The notes under the pieces were generated by a model. It saw nothing but the letters and a program-made list of their open reading frames with translations, was not told the DNA's origin and did no database searches. 64,000 bases of DNA from Astrothelium macrocarpum (Eukaryota > Ascomycota > Dothideomycetes > Trypetheliales > Trypetheliaceae), in contig JAGEMR010000095.1 in NCBI GenBank assembly GCA_021030915.1, positions 58,645 to 122,644 of the forward strand, written 5' to 3'. Below are positions 47,618 through 59,845 of this stretch, piece by piece (position 1 is the stretch's first letter; each line of letters starts with the position of its first letter). A program made the position numbers and the translations under genes.

Positions 47618-47810
47618 GCAACCTCATCGGTTCTGTGGCAACTCATACGGAGCCATGGCTACAGTTCGTCTCGGAGAAGGTGAGATTGAGATAGGCACGA
47701 CACTTCTTAGTGTACGAAGAGTAATTTGTGAGGCTTGTCGCTTACCTAGAGGTGCTGGCATGTTTTTCTTGTCAGTCTCACGGCGTACCCTTTGTGAAGA
47801 GGCTTTAAAT

Positions 47811-47860
47811 GGATGGGAATGGATGGGAATGGATGGGAATGGACGGGAATGGACGGTAAT
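47811..47860 (+). repeat. 10-bp tandem repeat, 5 copies
   Basis: Unit GGATGGGAAT repeated three times exactly, then GGACGGGAAT and GGACGGTAAT. G-rich on the plus strand. Confidence 0.95.
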
Positions 47861-48570
47861 GGGACCCCCAACCTCCTTCAGAGCCAATTCACATGGTAAG
47901 AGCGTCGTTTTGTACACCTCGAAGTCAGTTATCTATGTCGGTTGAGATCTGTTTGTGGTATTGCGTCGAGGAAGCTGGAGTGAATGATGGCCTAAATGTT
48001 AAACGGTAGCCGCATTCAAGCTTGATCTGTTGTTTGATTATGTTGTCAACGGGCCTTCTTGGCTGTCGCTTTAAGAATCTGGAATCAGTATTGCAGATTC
48101 TTTGCATGTATAGCGATATTTATCTGTTGATTGGATTCTGGTTTGAGGGTTATCTCATACGTTTTTTCATTTCGTGAAATCAGAGGTCGATTTGGCGCTT
48201 TCCCGTGTTCCTCCCAAGCGGCTCCAGCAATTTGCGATTTACGGGTCGGACCGTTCCAGTAACCTATCTGGGTAAGGTAGCCAGTAGCCTCCCAAAAAAA
48301 TTTTAGACAAGGGTGGTATTGACCCCTCGAGAAGGGATACCATGGCCCTGGGAGACATTGACTCAAATGTCGTGCATCGAAGCTCCAATCTTCACAGCGC
48401 AGTCTTGGTTGGTTTCAAGAGAGTTGTCCGGTGGAATTGAATTCAGCGACTTTTTCACTGAATGCGGCTCGCTCTGCTGCCCCCCGTCTTAATTATTAGA
48501 TGTCGTTTTCGAGGACAACGATCTCATCCTATAGGCGGTTCAACCACGGGGCACGTTCCCTTCGTCCATA

Positions 48571-48642
48571 CCGGATTACGTGCCGGATTACATGCCGGAT
48601 TACGTGCTGGATTACGTACTGTACTACGTGCTGTATTACTCA
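48571..48642 (+). repeat. 12-bp tandem repeat, about 6 copies
   Basis: Unit CCGGATTACGTG with diverging copies (CCGGATTACATG, CTGGATTACGTA, CTGTACTACGTG, CTGTATTACTCA). Period 12 keeps every frame open and yields a tetrapeptide repeat in the plus ORF through it, which is likely incidental. Confidence 0.9.
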
Positions 48643-49818
48643 CAAGACGTGTATGTTCGACGACAAAGTCATGGTTTCCTCTTTGCCAGTACTTCTCGGC
48701 TGGCGTTGACGCGTATTCATGTATGACATCAATCGCATACGTTTTAAGCTGTTGGGTCATCTTCCACATCTCGCAAATTTCGATTCAAGATTACCATTGT
48801 GAAATGATTAACACTGGTAAGCCAGGCGTATTATCGCCGAATCAGTAAGCTCGACCTCCTTTGGATTCTAAGTGCAGGTCAACCCAAATTCTATCTCGGC
48901 GACCGCGCCCTTTATCCCTTGTATCGGAGGTCCATTGGTAAATTGATAGAGGCTCCACAATAACCAAGTCTATGCGTAGAAAGAATGATTTACGTCAGTC
49001 AATGGAATACCGGGAACAGCTGGTGTCATGGATGCAAATTCAAAGTTTGTAGGTCAAACGGTTGCCCATGATTGGACTCGGCCGAACAACACAACGATAC
49101 ATTCCAGAGACGTAAAACGCGGAGAAAAAGAATGCGGCTACCGCGTCACTTTCCAAGTACCGGCCCAATATCCAGCCTCAGCCGAATGCCGAAACAGCAC
49201 AAGTCTTCTGCGAAGCTACCTCTACCAAGACCCCGTGCTTCCTTCAGCCCATTTACAAGTTGATCTAGTCCATTTTTGCCACTATTCGTGGGATATCATG
49301 CATGCTGCCGCGGTTGGATACGAGCACAGTCGTGATTACAGCCGCAGTAGAAAGGCAGACGTTTTCTACAATCATCTGGAGCTCGTGTTTCGGTTCTCTG
49401 CTTAAGAGGGATTTCTCGAATGTGTAGACTTTTCGTGAGATAGACATGGCTATTTTGGAACTAGAGCTTATGGTTCGTTCGGTCATAGGGAAATTGATTC
49501 GTATATATCGGGCTCAACTCACCTTTAGCACTTTGTACATTCTCAGGACTTTTTCAAGGCTTTCCGCTACGATATTCTCCTAATTATTGCCTCTCCTTTT
49601 TCTTTTTCCTATTCCCCTTTGGTTTCCTGCCGGCGGGAAGATCACCTGCTCGCGGTTTTAGAGCAAAGAATCCCGGTTCTCAACTTTGTGAGCCTTTTCA
49701 CCATCGGACAGCACAACTGACCTCAACCCATCCCGGTCCTTTCCAAAATTCTTGGAAACAGTGTCTTCTTTCGTCAGATTAGGTCATTTCATGTGATTTA
49801 TATTCTCCTCTAATTAAA

Positions 49819-51159
49819 ATGGTAGCAACGGCAATGGTGGCGTTTGCTTACGTGACCGGAGGTATTGGCTTGATAGGTAGCATATTTGGAGGAACCTTTG
49901 CCAGTACTTTTGGTATAATCACCTTTATACAAGGAAGGATTCCGGATGCGAGAGAGTCTTTGACTATGGTTCGAGTTGGTATAGGGCTTGAACCAAGCAA
50001 TGATCAAACTTACAATCCAGCCGGCCCTGTCCCAGGGATTGCGATTTGGGACGAACTTGGTACAAACCTTGGATGGAGCCCAGGATACCTATTGTCATGG
50101 ATAAGAAAGCCGCCCATAATCAAGGCCGGCAATTTTCGGGATATCCCAATGAAACACCACAACCGCAACAATGGATCACCAACATATCTTGCCATATCAG
50201 CCAACGGTGCAGACCCAATTTGCGTTGCCTATATAACTATTGCTGAGGTCTCCGGACTGGAACGAGGCTGGGTTGGAGACACAGGATATACTTGTGGAGC
50301 ACAGTGGCATTATTCCGCCCAAATAGTGGGAACCGACAATTACCGGCCAAGGTGTGTCTGGCTCAGTACAAGCCCTAACCATCTCAGTATTGAAGCCATG
50401 GCTATGGGCATCCACCTTCCTGATTTCAGTGGTGCACAGCCGGCTCTAAACAAGCAATTCCACGATAATCGTGCGACAATGTGCGGTAGTCAGCCTAGGT
50501 TTAGTATGTATTCAGACTTTGTACCTGGGTTCCATCACCTTCCAGTCTTCATACCTGCTCTTGAATTTACCGAAACCGGTGCGGACGCTGACATATCTAG
50601 GCTCTGGACCTCCGGAAGCCTCAGGGGACATAGAGGTGGTACCCCCATTCCGTGGGAACCTGCCTACAATGAGACTAGGAGGACTGGCTCGGTTCACATC
50701 AGACCTGTCATGATGGGTGCTGGCAGAGCTGCCGGTGTCAGTAAGCGTGCTGAGGCTGACGCAGTCATGGCTGGCAATCAGACGCAAGAATATGAAGACA
50801 CAATTATTGTGAGCAGCATCTCAGAACACACGACAACTGAGCTCTGCGACTCTTCTACCTCTTTCGGTCCGAGCCTTGTCAACACCAAGGAAAACCAGTT
50901 TTGTGATATGGTCACGAGGACTCGCTGGTCCGTATGTGAGAACAGCAATATGTGCGCCTGTCTTGACATAGGTAGTTACCCTTCTTCTCAAGGTTCTTCC
51001 AGTGGTACTGCGGGTAGGAACAACCGTAATAGCAGCTCTATCAAGGAGGGCGATACTAAACCCTTTCTACGTATGTGTGCGAAACACAACACAAGAGATG
51101 TGTCAGGTAACAGTGCTATTCCAACCCGCTCATTTCGTAAGGTTATTGAGTGGTCTTGA
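49819..51159 (+). CDS. Uncharacterised fungal protein with N-terminal hydrophobic segment and KR-AEADA site
   Basis: Single-exon, 446 aa. An N-terminal hydrophobic stretch (residues 3-38) may be a signal anchor. The next 200 residues have spaced Cys (DPICVAY, YTCGAQW, PRCVWL, ATMCGSQ) and a motif SPTYLAISANGADPICVAY that looks like a conserved domain of unknown role found in Ascomycota. Near residue 312 is GVSKRAEADA, resembling a Kex2 site followed by dipeptidyl-aminopeptidase-type repeats, which could split the precursor. The C-terminal third is Ser/Asn/Gly rich with a cluster FCDMVTRTRWSVCENSNMCACL. Function unknown. Confidence 0.7.
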   Translation: MVATAMVAFAYVTGGIGLIGSIFGGTFASTFGIITFIQGRIPDARESLTMVRVGIGLEPSNDQTYNPAGPVPGIAIWDELGTNLGWSPGYLLSWIRKPPIIKAGNFRDIPMKHHNRNNGSPTYLAISANGADPICVAYITIAEVSGLERGWVGDTGYTCGAQWHYSAQIVGTDNYRPRCVWLSTSPNHLSIEAMAMGIHLPDFSGAQPALNKQFHDNRATMCGSQPRFSMYSDFVPGFHHLPVFIPALEFTETGADADISRLWTSGSLRGHRGGTPIPWEPAYNETRRTGSVHIRPVMMGAGRAAGVSKRAEADAVMAGNQTQEYEDTIIVSSISEHTTTELCDSSTSFGPSLVNTKENQFCDMVTRTRWSVCENSNMCACLDIGSYPSSQGSSSGTAGRNNRNSSSIKEGDTKPFLRMCAKHNTRDVSGNSAIPTRSFRKVIEWS

Positions 51160-51528
51160 TTCTTGTTAGTCAAGAACTCATTGATGCTTCACAAGGCCTG
51201 TGTCTTTCAACAATTGTCACCAAGCAGTGGTGAAAGCGGAAAGTTACACTATTAGTAAGACCATTAATTGAGGTGAGCGATCCTGCAAATCAACATTCTG
51301 ATATAAGACCTCGGATCCTGCTTAATCATTTATACGAATGGAACTACTATTGCCGTCCTGATCAAATTGTGAGACCAATATCGTTTTCTAGTGATGTGGG
51401 CAAGGAGCGCTGTACAGCTCGGGTTCGCACGTTTCCAACAAGAACAACTTCAAAACACGCATCGGTCATTCTCATACCCCTGCTTCTTCTTGAAGAGACG
51501 GAGATTCAACTTCACAGTATCCCGCAAC
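51160..51528. other. Spacer between convergent genes
   Basis: 369 bp; no feature recognised. Confidence 0.4.
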
Positions 51529-52982
51529 TCAATTTTGTTCCCGTCTTTCCTTTCCCCACCTAGTCTCTTGTGCTATTTTCAAATTTCGTCCTGTCTGACT
51601 TTCTTGGTTCCATTCCCCAGTGCGTGCCGAGGTATCACTATCTATTATCTTCAAACCACCAGCATCAGGGAGGCCTGCTTCAGCGTAGTCTTTCCGAAAA
51701 ATGGAAGGCACTACCGTATAGTGAAACCAAATACCCGAGATAATATCCCAAAGATTTAAAACATCCAACAAGGCATGAAAGAAACCATGACGGTGTTGAT
51801 ATGTCGATCCTGCAGCATGGAGAGACTGCAGGGACATGCCATTGGCGCCTTTAGGAGGAAGGTACGGAGCAACACGGTAAGGAAAGAGAAACAGAATGGA
51901 AAAGATAAGCATCTCACAACAGGTGAGGAAAGCAGGTACTCCAACAGTCCAATCATCGTAAGAGATGGTTTTGGCAGGCTTGAACACGCCGGCTTGTTGC
52001 AAAGCAGGGAAGACGACTTGCTGTACGACTTGAATCCCTACAATTGCTTTGAAGGTTGCCAACTTGGATACGACAGAGTATTCTCTTAGGATTGGTTGAA
52101 GTCGCCTGTAAAAGCTGATTACGCCTGTCATGACAAGCGCAGTGCTAAACGATTCGATGACAGCGACGATGACCTTGGCATCCTCATAGCCATGATTGAG
52201 AGGGCAGAGGACAGCGTTGTCGACCCATGTAGCGATACTAGTGAAGAATCTGCTGACGAGACCTTGGAAAACTAGAAACCATATAACCTTTCCGAGAATA
52301 TTAACGCTGCTTTCATAGAACCATGATTGGAGAATGACCTACATAGAACCATCTAAGGCTACCATTGTCGTGCAGTTTTGTGCGTTTAAATGGATTTATA
52401 CGCTCCAACTCGCGGAAGAAAGCTTCTCGCTGGTTCTCTTCGGGAGTGACATAGCTAAGGCAGAGAAAAAAAGCGGCCACCAGAGCAAAGATCTCATAAT
52501 AGTCTGGAAATACTTCGAGGTATGGCGCAGCATCGTAGAACCAAACAGCGAAGAAGTAGAAAATGGCAAAGATTGCAGGAGTGATAATTATGCGCACGAA
52601 TCTAGGTTGACACCAAAGTTAGCTTCCATTGCATCGTGTGTATGGGCTATGAAAGGATAGATGCAACTTACTGTTTCTGTTCGGCCGGATTGACGTAGTT
52701 TGCAAGATGGAATGCAGCCAAGCCAAATGATAGAATCATAGACAACACAGTGCATACTCCTGCTGAAAGTATCAGAATCTTGTGGAATGTCCAGCCATCA
52801 AAGATAGGTTGAGCCTCATCTACGGGTTCGGTCAGTTTAAAAACAAAAGTTCAAAGTCTGCAGCACAGCGACTCACGAAAGAATGGAGGTTTGGTGCAAT
52901 GCGCCTTTGCTTCTGCCAGTTGCGAAGCTAATGCTTTTGATACGGCAGCAGCTGAAGCACTTGACGTTGATGTCGCCGACAT
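51529..52982 (-). CDS. DUF300 / Ost-alpha-TMEM184 family membrane protein (copy 2)
   Basis: Exons 52982-52877, 52819-52672, 52601-52343, 52287-51529 give 423 aa. The Ala/Ser-rich N-terminus is followed by helices including FHKILILSAGVCTVLSMILS, IITPAIFAIFYFFAVWF and a GSLRWFY stretch cut by intron 3, then VIWFLVFQGLVSRFF. The last exon carries SYDDWTVGVPAFLTCCEMLI, equivalent to the NFGVPSFMTCIESLI segment of copy 1. Two family members about 40 kb apart on the same strand are clearly diverged. The intron after WF(Y) sits at the same place as in copy 1. Likely a vacuolar or plasma membrane solute protein; substrate unknown. Confidence 0.85.
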
Positions 52983-55900
52983 TTCACTTTGTCGAAACGC
53001 TAGATAGAGGACTCCTGCCTCTGTCTATAAATGTATCCGAAATTTTCAGTGGGATTTAAAAACGATCAATTCATGAATCAACGGTATAAAGTCAACTATG
53101 TAATGACTCGTTGCTGCATTTACCTTTTCATGAGATAGAAATGGCGTGTGAAAGTAGGAAAAGAAAGCTGGTTGATATTCCGGTGAACAGGTCATCCACA
53201 CTGCCTAGCCTTTAATTAAATAGTATGACCTACAAATCCTAAATTTTGCATCCAAAAAGACTATTACATCACGTCGCAGCCACAGCTTCTCGTGCATTTG
53301 CTTCGAAAGGGTAATCGAATCGTGGTCTACCGTTGTAACAAATAACTCGATCCCTGCGATTCTCCTTTGGCAGGTTGACTTGAAACGTTACGAAGAGCAA
53401 GGCAGAGTCTCTGCGAAGCAACTCTTGAACGAGTTAGGCTTGCGACACAGCTGCACAGCAAGAGTCCACTTGTAGTGCCTCAGTCGTCATCATTGGGCAA
53501 AAACGAGTTGTATACATGAAAGACTGGGGCTGAGCGTAACCAGTAGCTGAGTGGTGCTAGAATCATGAAGAGCCACGGCGTGCCATGTTAAAAACTACGT
53601 CAAATTCAGTGCTCAGCCCTGAGATCTGTCATCCTGCATGTAGATTAGGGTTGCCGTCTCACGTCGGCATCCGATGCCCTAAAATTTCTCCCTACGTGAA
53701 TAGAACTAGGGATTCTGCAATTAGATTGTCATTTCTCAGCCAAGCCTTTCTCCAAAATGATGACGAAATGTTGTAGCCATGACATCGTTCAGCTTGGATA
53801 AGCATGGAGACGCATGAATGTAAACGGGTAGCCGGTTGCGCTGTAAAAACAACCAGCCTCAGAGAAAGTTGGGGCAAGTCTGATTTGTGGCTGTTTGCAT
53901 TGGTATGGATAGTCCCCGAGATCTCAAATTTGGCGCCAAGTTTGATCCTGAGGCGTAATCCTGTAGGATTTTAAGCTACCGAGGATATCCAGGGGAGATT
54001 CGCTAAGCTATTTCAAGTCAACTGCGCGAGATTAGCTCTTTCAAGTTAGGTTAATCGCCATGTGGCTGCCAAAGAGGTATCCGACCGTTAGCGCTGATGA
54101 TCGTGAAAATCGACCCGGTTCAGAAAATTCTCATGAATCGAAGACGACCGGGGCTGATTGAGCGTTGTCCCATTCGCTCAAGTGTACCAATGCTTCATAG
54201 ATCATACTCATTTGGACTATTATCTAAACCTTTCTCTTGATTCCATTTTTTCGATCCAATCAGACCACACAGACAAGGACTTAAAAGGGTGCGTAAATCG
54301 CACGCTGACGATCGGACGCGTCTTCGCGCTGTGGATGGAACTGTGGTGTTCTCCTCATCCATGGCAAATTCTCTTACAGTAGCATTTTTACCGATTGTAG
54401 TAGGTCTAGTTCTATGAAAGCTAACTTTGTATTTTGAACGATTGCAAAACGCTTTGAGAACTAAGCCATGAGTCTACCACGATGACTCCACACATTTCGT
54501 TTTGGATTTGTATGAGAGACATAATCCAGCATGGGTATGAGAAGGGATATTCCGTCCGCTCAAAAACCAGCTGGTCAAATTTGACTCTTTTCCTGTGTCA
54601 TTTGTGCTATGATATCTGTTGTACCACAAGTGAGGTTCATTGTTGGTACTCCATACCTATGAGGAGGCTCCCATCTCAGGAATTGGTAAGGACTTGACTT
54701 GTATGCTTGCCCTTCTCGGACCATATGGCTGCCTGGATCGAGACTGTCGATTCGTACGCAAAGGCATTGGAAGGTCCCAAAAGAGGCCTACTCCCTGGAT
54801 TGCTAAGACGATTTCGAGTCAAAAGGGAGAGCCGTCATCCCGATGGTCCTTTAAGGAAGCCGGTCCAGCATTAAACACAGTGCAGTGATGAAATCGTGGA
54901 GACTTGGAGATATCGCTATGGGTACCAAGTTCCAGTTTTGGTTAAAGTCTGGATGCTTTGATCCATATTATCAGAGTCCTTGCAGAAATACTCATTGGCA
55001 GGAATCACCTTGCCTGCTTGACAGCGATCAACTTGACTGAGAGCAGCCGTAATATCAATGTCGCTTATAAGACTGGAACTGAGCAAAGCCGAAACAAAGC
55101 ACGAATGAAGGTTCGAACGAAAATGAGTGTGATGATTACTGATTTGCAGAGGCGCCACGCAGACGAAAGTGGAGCGCAGCTTCCCAAAGGTCTGTTGGTA
55201 GGTGTCGGAAAAAGGTCAAGCTCTTGTAGCAAACCCGACGACCGCGACGATCGACTTTGACTCCCGAAGCATGTTGGCGGAGCCAGGGTTTCTGCTTGGT
55301 TTCTAAGTTCTTTCGCTTTGTCAATGGGTTTACTTGACAGTACAAACTAGTCGGTCGCCGGAAAACAAGCCAAAGCAATATCTGCAGACGCACACTGATT
55401 CAAGATTTTGACATAGGATGCGCCTTGACTTTATCAAGTAACCATCATACAAAGTTATCGGTCGAATATTTGATGAATGCTGTTGAGCGTGTATCTCCCC
55501 TTCCAAATGAAGGTCGTAACAAAGTGTTTGCTGAAATAAGCATTCTCGAGACCAAATAGGGAGTCTCAGGATCAGGGACCAGTGTGAAATGCGGACAAAA
55601 TGCCTCTTTGAATTGCAGCAACAATAGGTAATATCAGTTGGAAAACACATCAGCTAAACTCAATGCGGTGGAAGAAAGAAAGGAAAAGTTAGCAAGGGAA
55701 TGACAAGGATTTTCGGCGCCAAGGTCTCGCGTTTCCCCCTGATTGTGGAAGAACATGCCGCTCACTGCCACACCCCACCAACTTTCTGCACGTTGGTACC
55801 TGACGCCGATTCACAAAACAGCATGACCCTAGACAGGTTCGTTAGCCTCTCTATGATATGGCTGTGGAATTAGATCTGCAGACGACAAAGGTAGGTTTTT

Positions 55901-56368
55901 CGTAAAGCGGAGAAACCGAGGTTTGGGTTCTCGCGCGTCTGACCACAATTGTGCGCCACCAGCTTCAACACAAGTCTCGCGCGTCTAACCAAAAAAAGGT
56001 GTGGCCAGCTTCGATACAAGTCCCGCGCAAGATTTGCTAAATTCGTGCAAAAACGCTTGCAAGTGATTCTATGATGCTCCGTCAAAAGCAATAGAAAAGA
56101 GTCTGTAGTCTATAGAGTTTGTATCTCGATTGCCTCTACACCTGACCTTATTATTCACACGATGCTCAGCATTTCTCTAATCTCGCAATTCACCTGATAC
56201 GGTACAACACATGAGCAATGCGTTTCCCCTGAGTTAACTGCGCTTTGGGACTTTTAACACTATAACCACCAAAGCCGCAAAAGCTGCCAAAGGTCACCTG
56301 CTGGAGCGATCGAAAGCCATAGCGCTCTTAGAAGAGAACCTCGAGTCGACTTTGAGATTGTATTGATC
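52983..56368. other. 3.4-kb gene-free region upstream of the P450 fusion
   Basis: No ORF with a family match or convincing codon pattern. It includes the DUF300 promoter at the left and, at the right, the 46-bp tandem repeat and the P450 promoter. A decayed insertion cannot be excluded. Confidence 0.4.
55929..56031 (+). repeat. 46-bp imperfect tandem repeat upstream of P450 fusion
   Basis: Copies at 55929-55974 and 55975-56020, plus a partial third (TCCCGCGCAAG, 56021-56031). Both begin TCTCGCGCGTCT and contain CCAGCTTC and ACAAG at the same spacing. About 340 bp before the P450 start codon, so it may carry regulator sites. Confidence 0.85.
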
Positions 56369-59300
56369 ATGGGCCAACAAATCCCTCAAGTTCCAGGCCT
56401 CCCTTTCTTAGGTAACATCCTAGACATTCAAGATGATGTACCAGTTCGAGCATTTGCGCATTTGGCAGACATCTATGGACCCATCTACAAGTTGCACTTT
56501 GGCAAACAAGAACGAATCGTTGTCACTGGAGCAGCGCTTGTCCAAGAACTTTGCGATGAGACGCGGTTCTGCAAGACTCCGTCCTTTTCTAACAGTCGGC
56601 AGGCTGATGGCAAGGCGCGTGGACTTTTTGGTGCTCCTCACGAATCCGATCCCGATTGGCAGCAGGCTCATCGAACTCTCATGCCAGCCTTCGGCCCGTT
56701 GGCAATTCGTGACATGTTTGATGGTACGCTTTTGGCATTGCGATAAATACTACCTTGTTAACAATCTTTGCAGAAATGCACGATATCGCAAGCCAATTAG
56801 TCTTGAAGTGGGCACGGAAAGGTCCAGAATACCGCATACCTGTGACGAGTGATTTTACTCGTCTAACGCTAGATACTATCGCTCTTTGCGCCATGGACTT
56901 TCGTTTCAACTCCTTCTATCAGGATGACATGCATCCATTTGTCAATGCCATGAACAATGTTCTCAGCACGGCTTCGAATCAAAATCTAGTGTCCACAAGA
57001 CTGAAAACACTCATCCTCGGGCCTGACAAGTCAGTGCAAGAAAGCAACAACTATATGGACGCGACAGCTCTCCAACTTATTCAGCATCGTCGTGACAACC
57101 CGACGGAAAAAAAAGATTTGCTCAATGCCATGATGTATGGCAAGGATCCAAAAACTGGAGAGCATATGCGAGATGAACTTATCGCGGCAAACATGCGAAC
57201 ATTTCTGATTGCTGGTGAGCAACTTGAATTGCGCCAAAGACAAGAATGATCAAAACTAAACATACAAAGGTCATGAAACAACTTCCGGCCTCCTATCATT
57301 TGCATTCGCCCAGCTGCTAAAGAATCCGGCATCTTACTTCGCAGCACAAGGGGAAGTAGATAGAGTCTGCGGACGAGCCAGAATCCACCCTGATCATATC
57401 AAAGATCTTCCATATCTCAACGCTATTCTCAGAGAGACTTTGAGACTTACGCCAACTGTCCCTGCATTTGTTCGATCGTTCCGTCCAGAAAAAGAACTCC
57501 ACAACTCGACACTTGGAGATGGAAAATACGCTGTCGAGAAAAGTGATTCTTTTTTGGTTGTTCTGAACAAGTCCCAGTTAGATCCAGCTATCTATGGAGA
57601 GGATTCGAATGAATTTAAACCAGAGCGTATGTTAGATGAGAATTTTAAAAAGTTGCCCAAAGGAGCTTGGCAGGTAAGCAGTGGGTTGCAACAAATTGAC
57701 AAAAGAATATGACAATGACAACACCTTAGCCTTTCGGGACGGGCCTGAGAGCCTGTATTGGCCGCGCATTCGCTTGGCAAGAAGCCATGATGGTCATGGC
57801 TTTATTATTACAAAACTTCAACTTCAGCCTCGATGATCCAAACTACGAGTTGAAGATCAAACAGAGTCTAACTCTCAAACCGGATGATCTTTACATGAGA
57901 GCCTCATTAAGGGAAGGAATCACTGCCACCAAACTCCAGGAGTCGCTCACGACATCCAAAGATGTTCAGTCGCTTGCAAATGACATAAGTCTCAAGCGCA
58001 CACAGACGATTGTCGACGAAGATTCCCAAAGTTTTGCCATCCTTTACGGATCAAACACTGGAACTTGCGAGGCCTTTGCAAATAGATTGAGCAGCGATTG
58101 CAGACGTCATGGATTCAAAGCTACAGTGGCGAGTCTAGACTCGGCCATCGATAGAATCGCAAGGGGACCACCAACTGTCATCATTACTGCTTCTTATGAT
58201 GGCCAGCCTCCGGACAATGCTGCGCAATTTGTCGCGTGGTTACAGTCGTTGGAAGGCCAGAAAAAGCTTTCCGGTGTCAACTATACAGTGTTTGGTTGTG
58301 GTCACAGTAAGAAATTGAACTTCCTTGGATAGAAGAGTACTTACACAACACAGGTGATTGGAAAACTACATTCCAGCGCATTCCAACTTTGATCGATGAA
58401 GCGTTCGAAAACCTCGGTGCGAAGAGACTAGCAGACTTTGGGACGTCAAACGCAGCCAAAGGTGATATGTTCAACGATTTTGAAACGTGGAATGAAAAGA
58501 CACTGTGGCCGGCCATTCATGCCCGTTTTGGAGGAAATGGGGTGATAAATCAACCGAACGAGCCCTCTATCAACATGGACATATCAACAGGACAGCGCGC
58601 CACGAGACTGTTGTTGGATGTTCGACCGGGGCTAGTAGTGAAAGCCAACAGACTTACAGCTACAGGAGAACCTGAAAAGCGTCACCTAGAGATTCAGTTA
58701 CCTTCAGACATGTCTTACAGTGCTGGAGATTACCTAGCTGTCTTGCCCATGAACCCCGACGAGACGGTCCGCCGTGTGCTGAATAGATATTCCTTGCCTT
58801 GGGATGCCACTGTCACAATCAAGGAGGGTGGTCCAGACAATCTCCCCATTAATACAGCGGTGTCCATCTTTGACATGCTAAAGGGCTATGTTGAGCTCTC
58901 GCAGCCAGCAACTAGAAATGTAAGTCCATTCCTATCACAGAAAACTTGCGATTCTTACAAACTTTGCAGAACATCCAAACATGCCTTTCATCTACCACTT
59001 ATTCCGCTGACAAAGCCGAGTTCGCAAGGCTTATGAATGTGTCTTTCCAGGAGGAAATAGTGGATAAACATGCCAGCATCCTTGATCTCCTGGAGCGCTA
59101 CCCTTCTGTTGAAATTTCTTTCCCTACCTTCATCACTCTCCTTCCTCCCATGCGGCCCCGCTATTACAGTATCTCTTCTTCTCCGCTCAGTACCCCCACC
59201 GTCTGCACCATAACATATGGCGTACTTGATTCTCCGAGTCTATCTGGCCAGGGTCGTTTCATTGGCGTTGCTGGTTCATATCTATCTCACCTCCGCGCAG

Positions 59301-59845
59301 GCGACCAAGCTCAAGTTAGCGTCCGTTCAACAAATAAATTCTTCCGCCTTCCCAACGACGTTTCCAATACACCTTTACTCATGCTGTGTGCGGGTACCGG
59401 AATCGCGCCGCTGAGAGGATTTGTGCAGGAGCGCGCAACGCAGATACGGGCAGGGAGGAAGGATTTGGCTCCGGCGATCCTATTTGTGGGATGTCGGAGT
59501 CGTAATGCGGATCGGTTGTACGCGGAGGAGTTCGACGAGTGGGTTGCAGAGGGCGTGGTGGACATGAGGTATGCATTCAGTCGAGAAGCAGAGAAGAGCG
59601 AAGGCTGTAGATATCTTCAAGAACGCATGCTTAGGGACAAGAATGATATTAGGGAGATATGGAGGAAGGGCGCAAAAGTGTACGTTTGTGGGAGTCCAGA
59701 AGTGGCTTTCGAGGCAGGAGCAGCTGCGCGACAGATTCTCAAGGAGGCGGCAATGGATTCCAATGAGAACAGAACTGACGAAGATATTGAAAAATGGGTT
59801 GAGGACATGAAGAATCAACGGATTGTGAGCGATGTGTTCCGTTGA
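56369..59845 (+). CDS. CYP505-type self-sufficient cytochrome P450 / P450-reductase fusion
   Basis: A single polypeptide with heme and reductase domains, as in P450foxy and bacterial P450 BM3; the class hydroxylates fatty acids near the omega end using NADPH. Six exons (56369-56723, 56774-57214, 57270-57673, 57730-58306, 58354-58919, 58970-59845) give 1072 aa. P450 part: I-helix AGHETTS, ExxR in RETLRLTP, heme signature PFGTGLRACIG with ligand Cys near 409. Reductase part: FMN site ILYGSNTGTCEAF (about 505), FAD site RPRYYSISSSP, NADPH loop LCAGTGIAPLRGF. All phases close. The start codon is the first ATG after a TTG-led frame; the mature N-terminus MGQQIPQVPGLPFLGN has no membrane anchor, as expected. 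Confidence 0.95.

Larger units (their letters stand above)
47618..49818. other. Gene-poor accessory stretch with decayed coding-like fragments
   Basis: 2.2 kb with two tandem repeats listed separately and short coding-like fragments. One on the minus strand (48107-47925) and one on the plus (from 49028) share an ECGYR(L/V)TF peptide and a 14-nt identity, suggesting two remnants of one element. No intact gene is supported. Confidence 0.4.
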
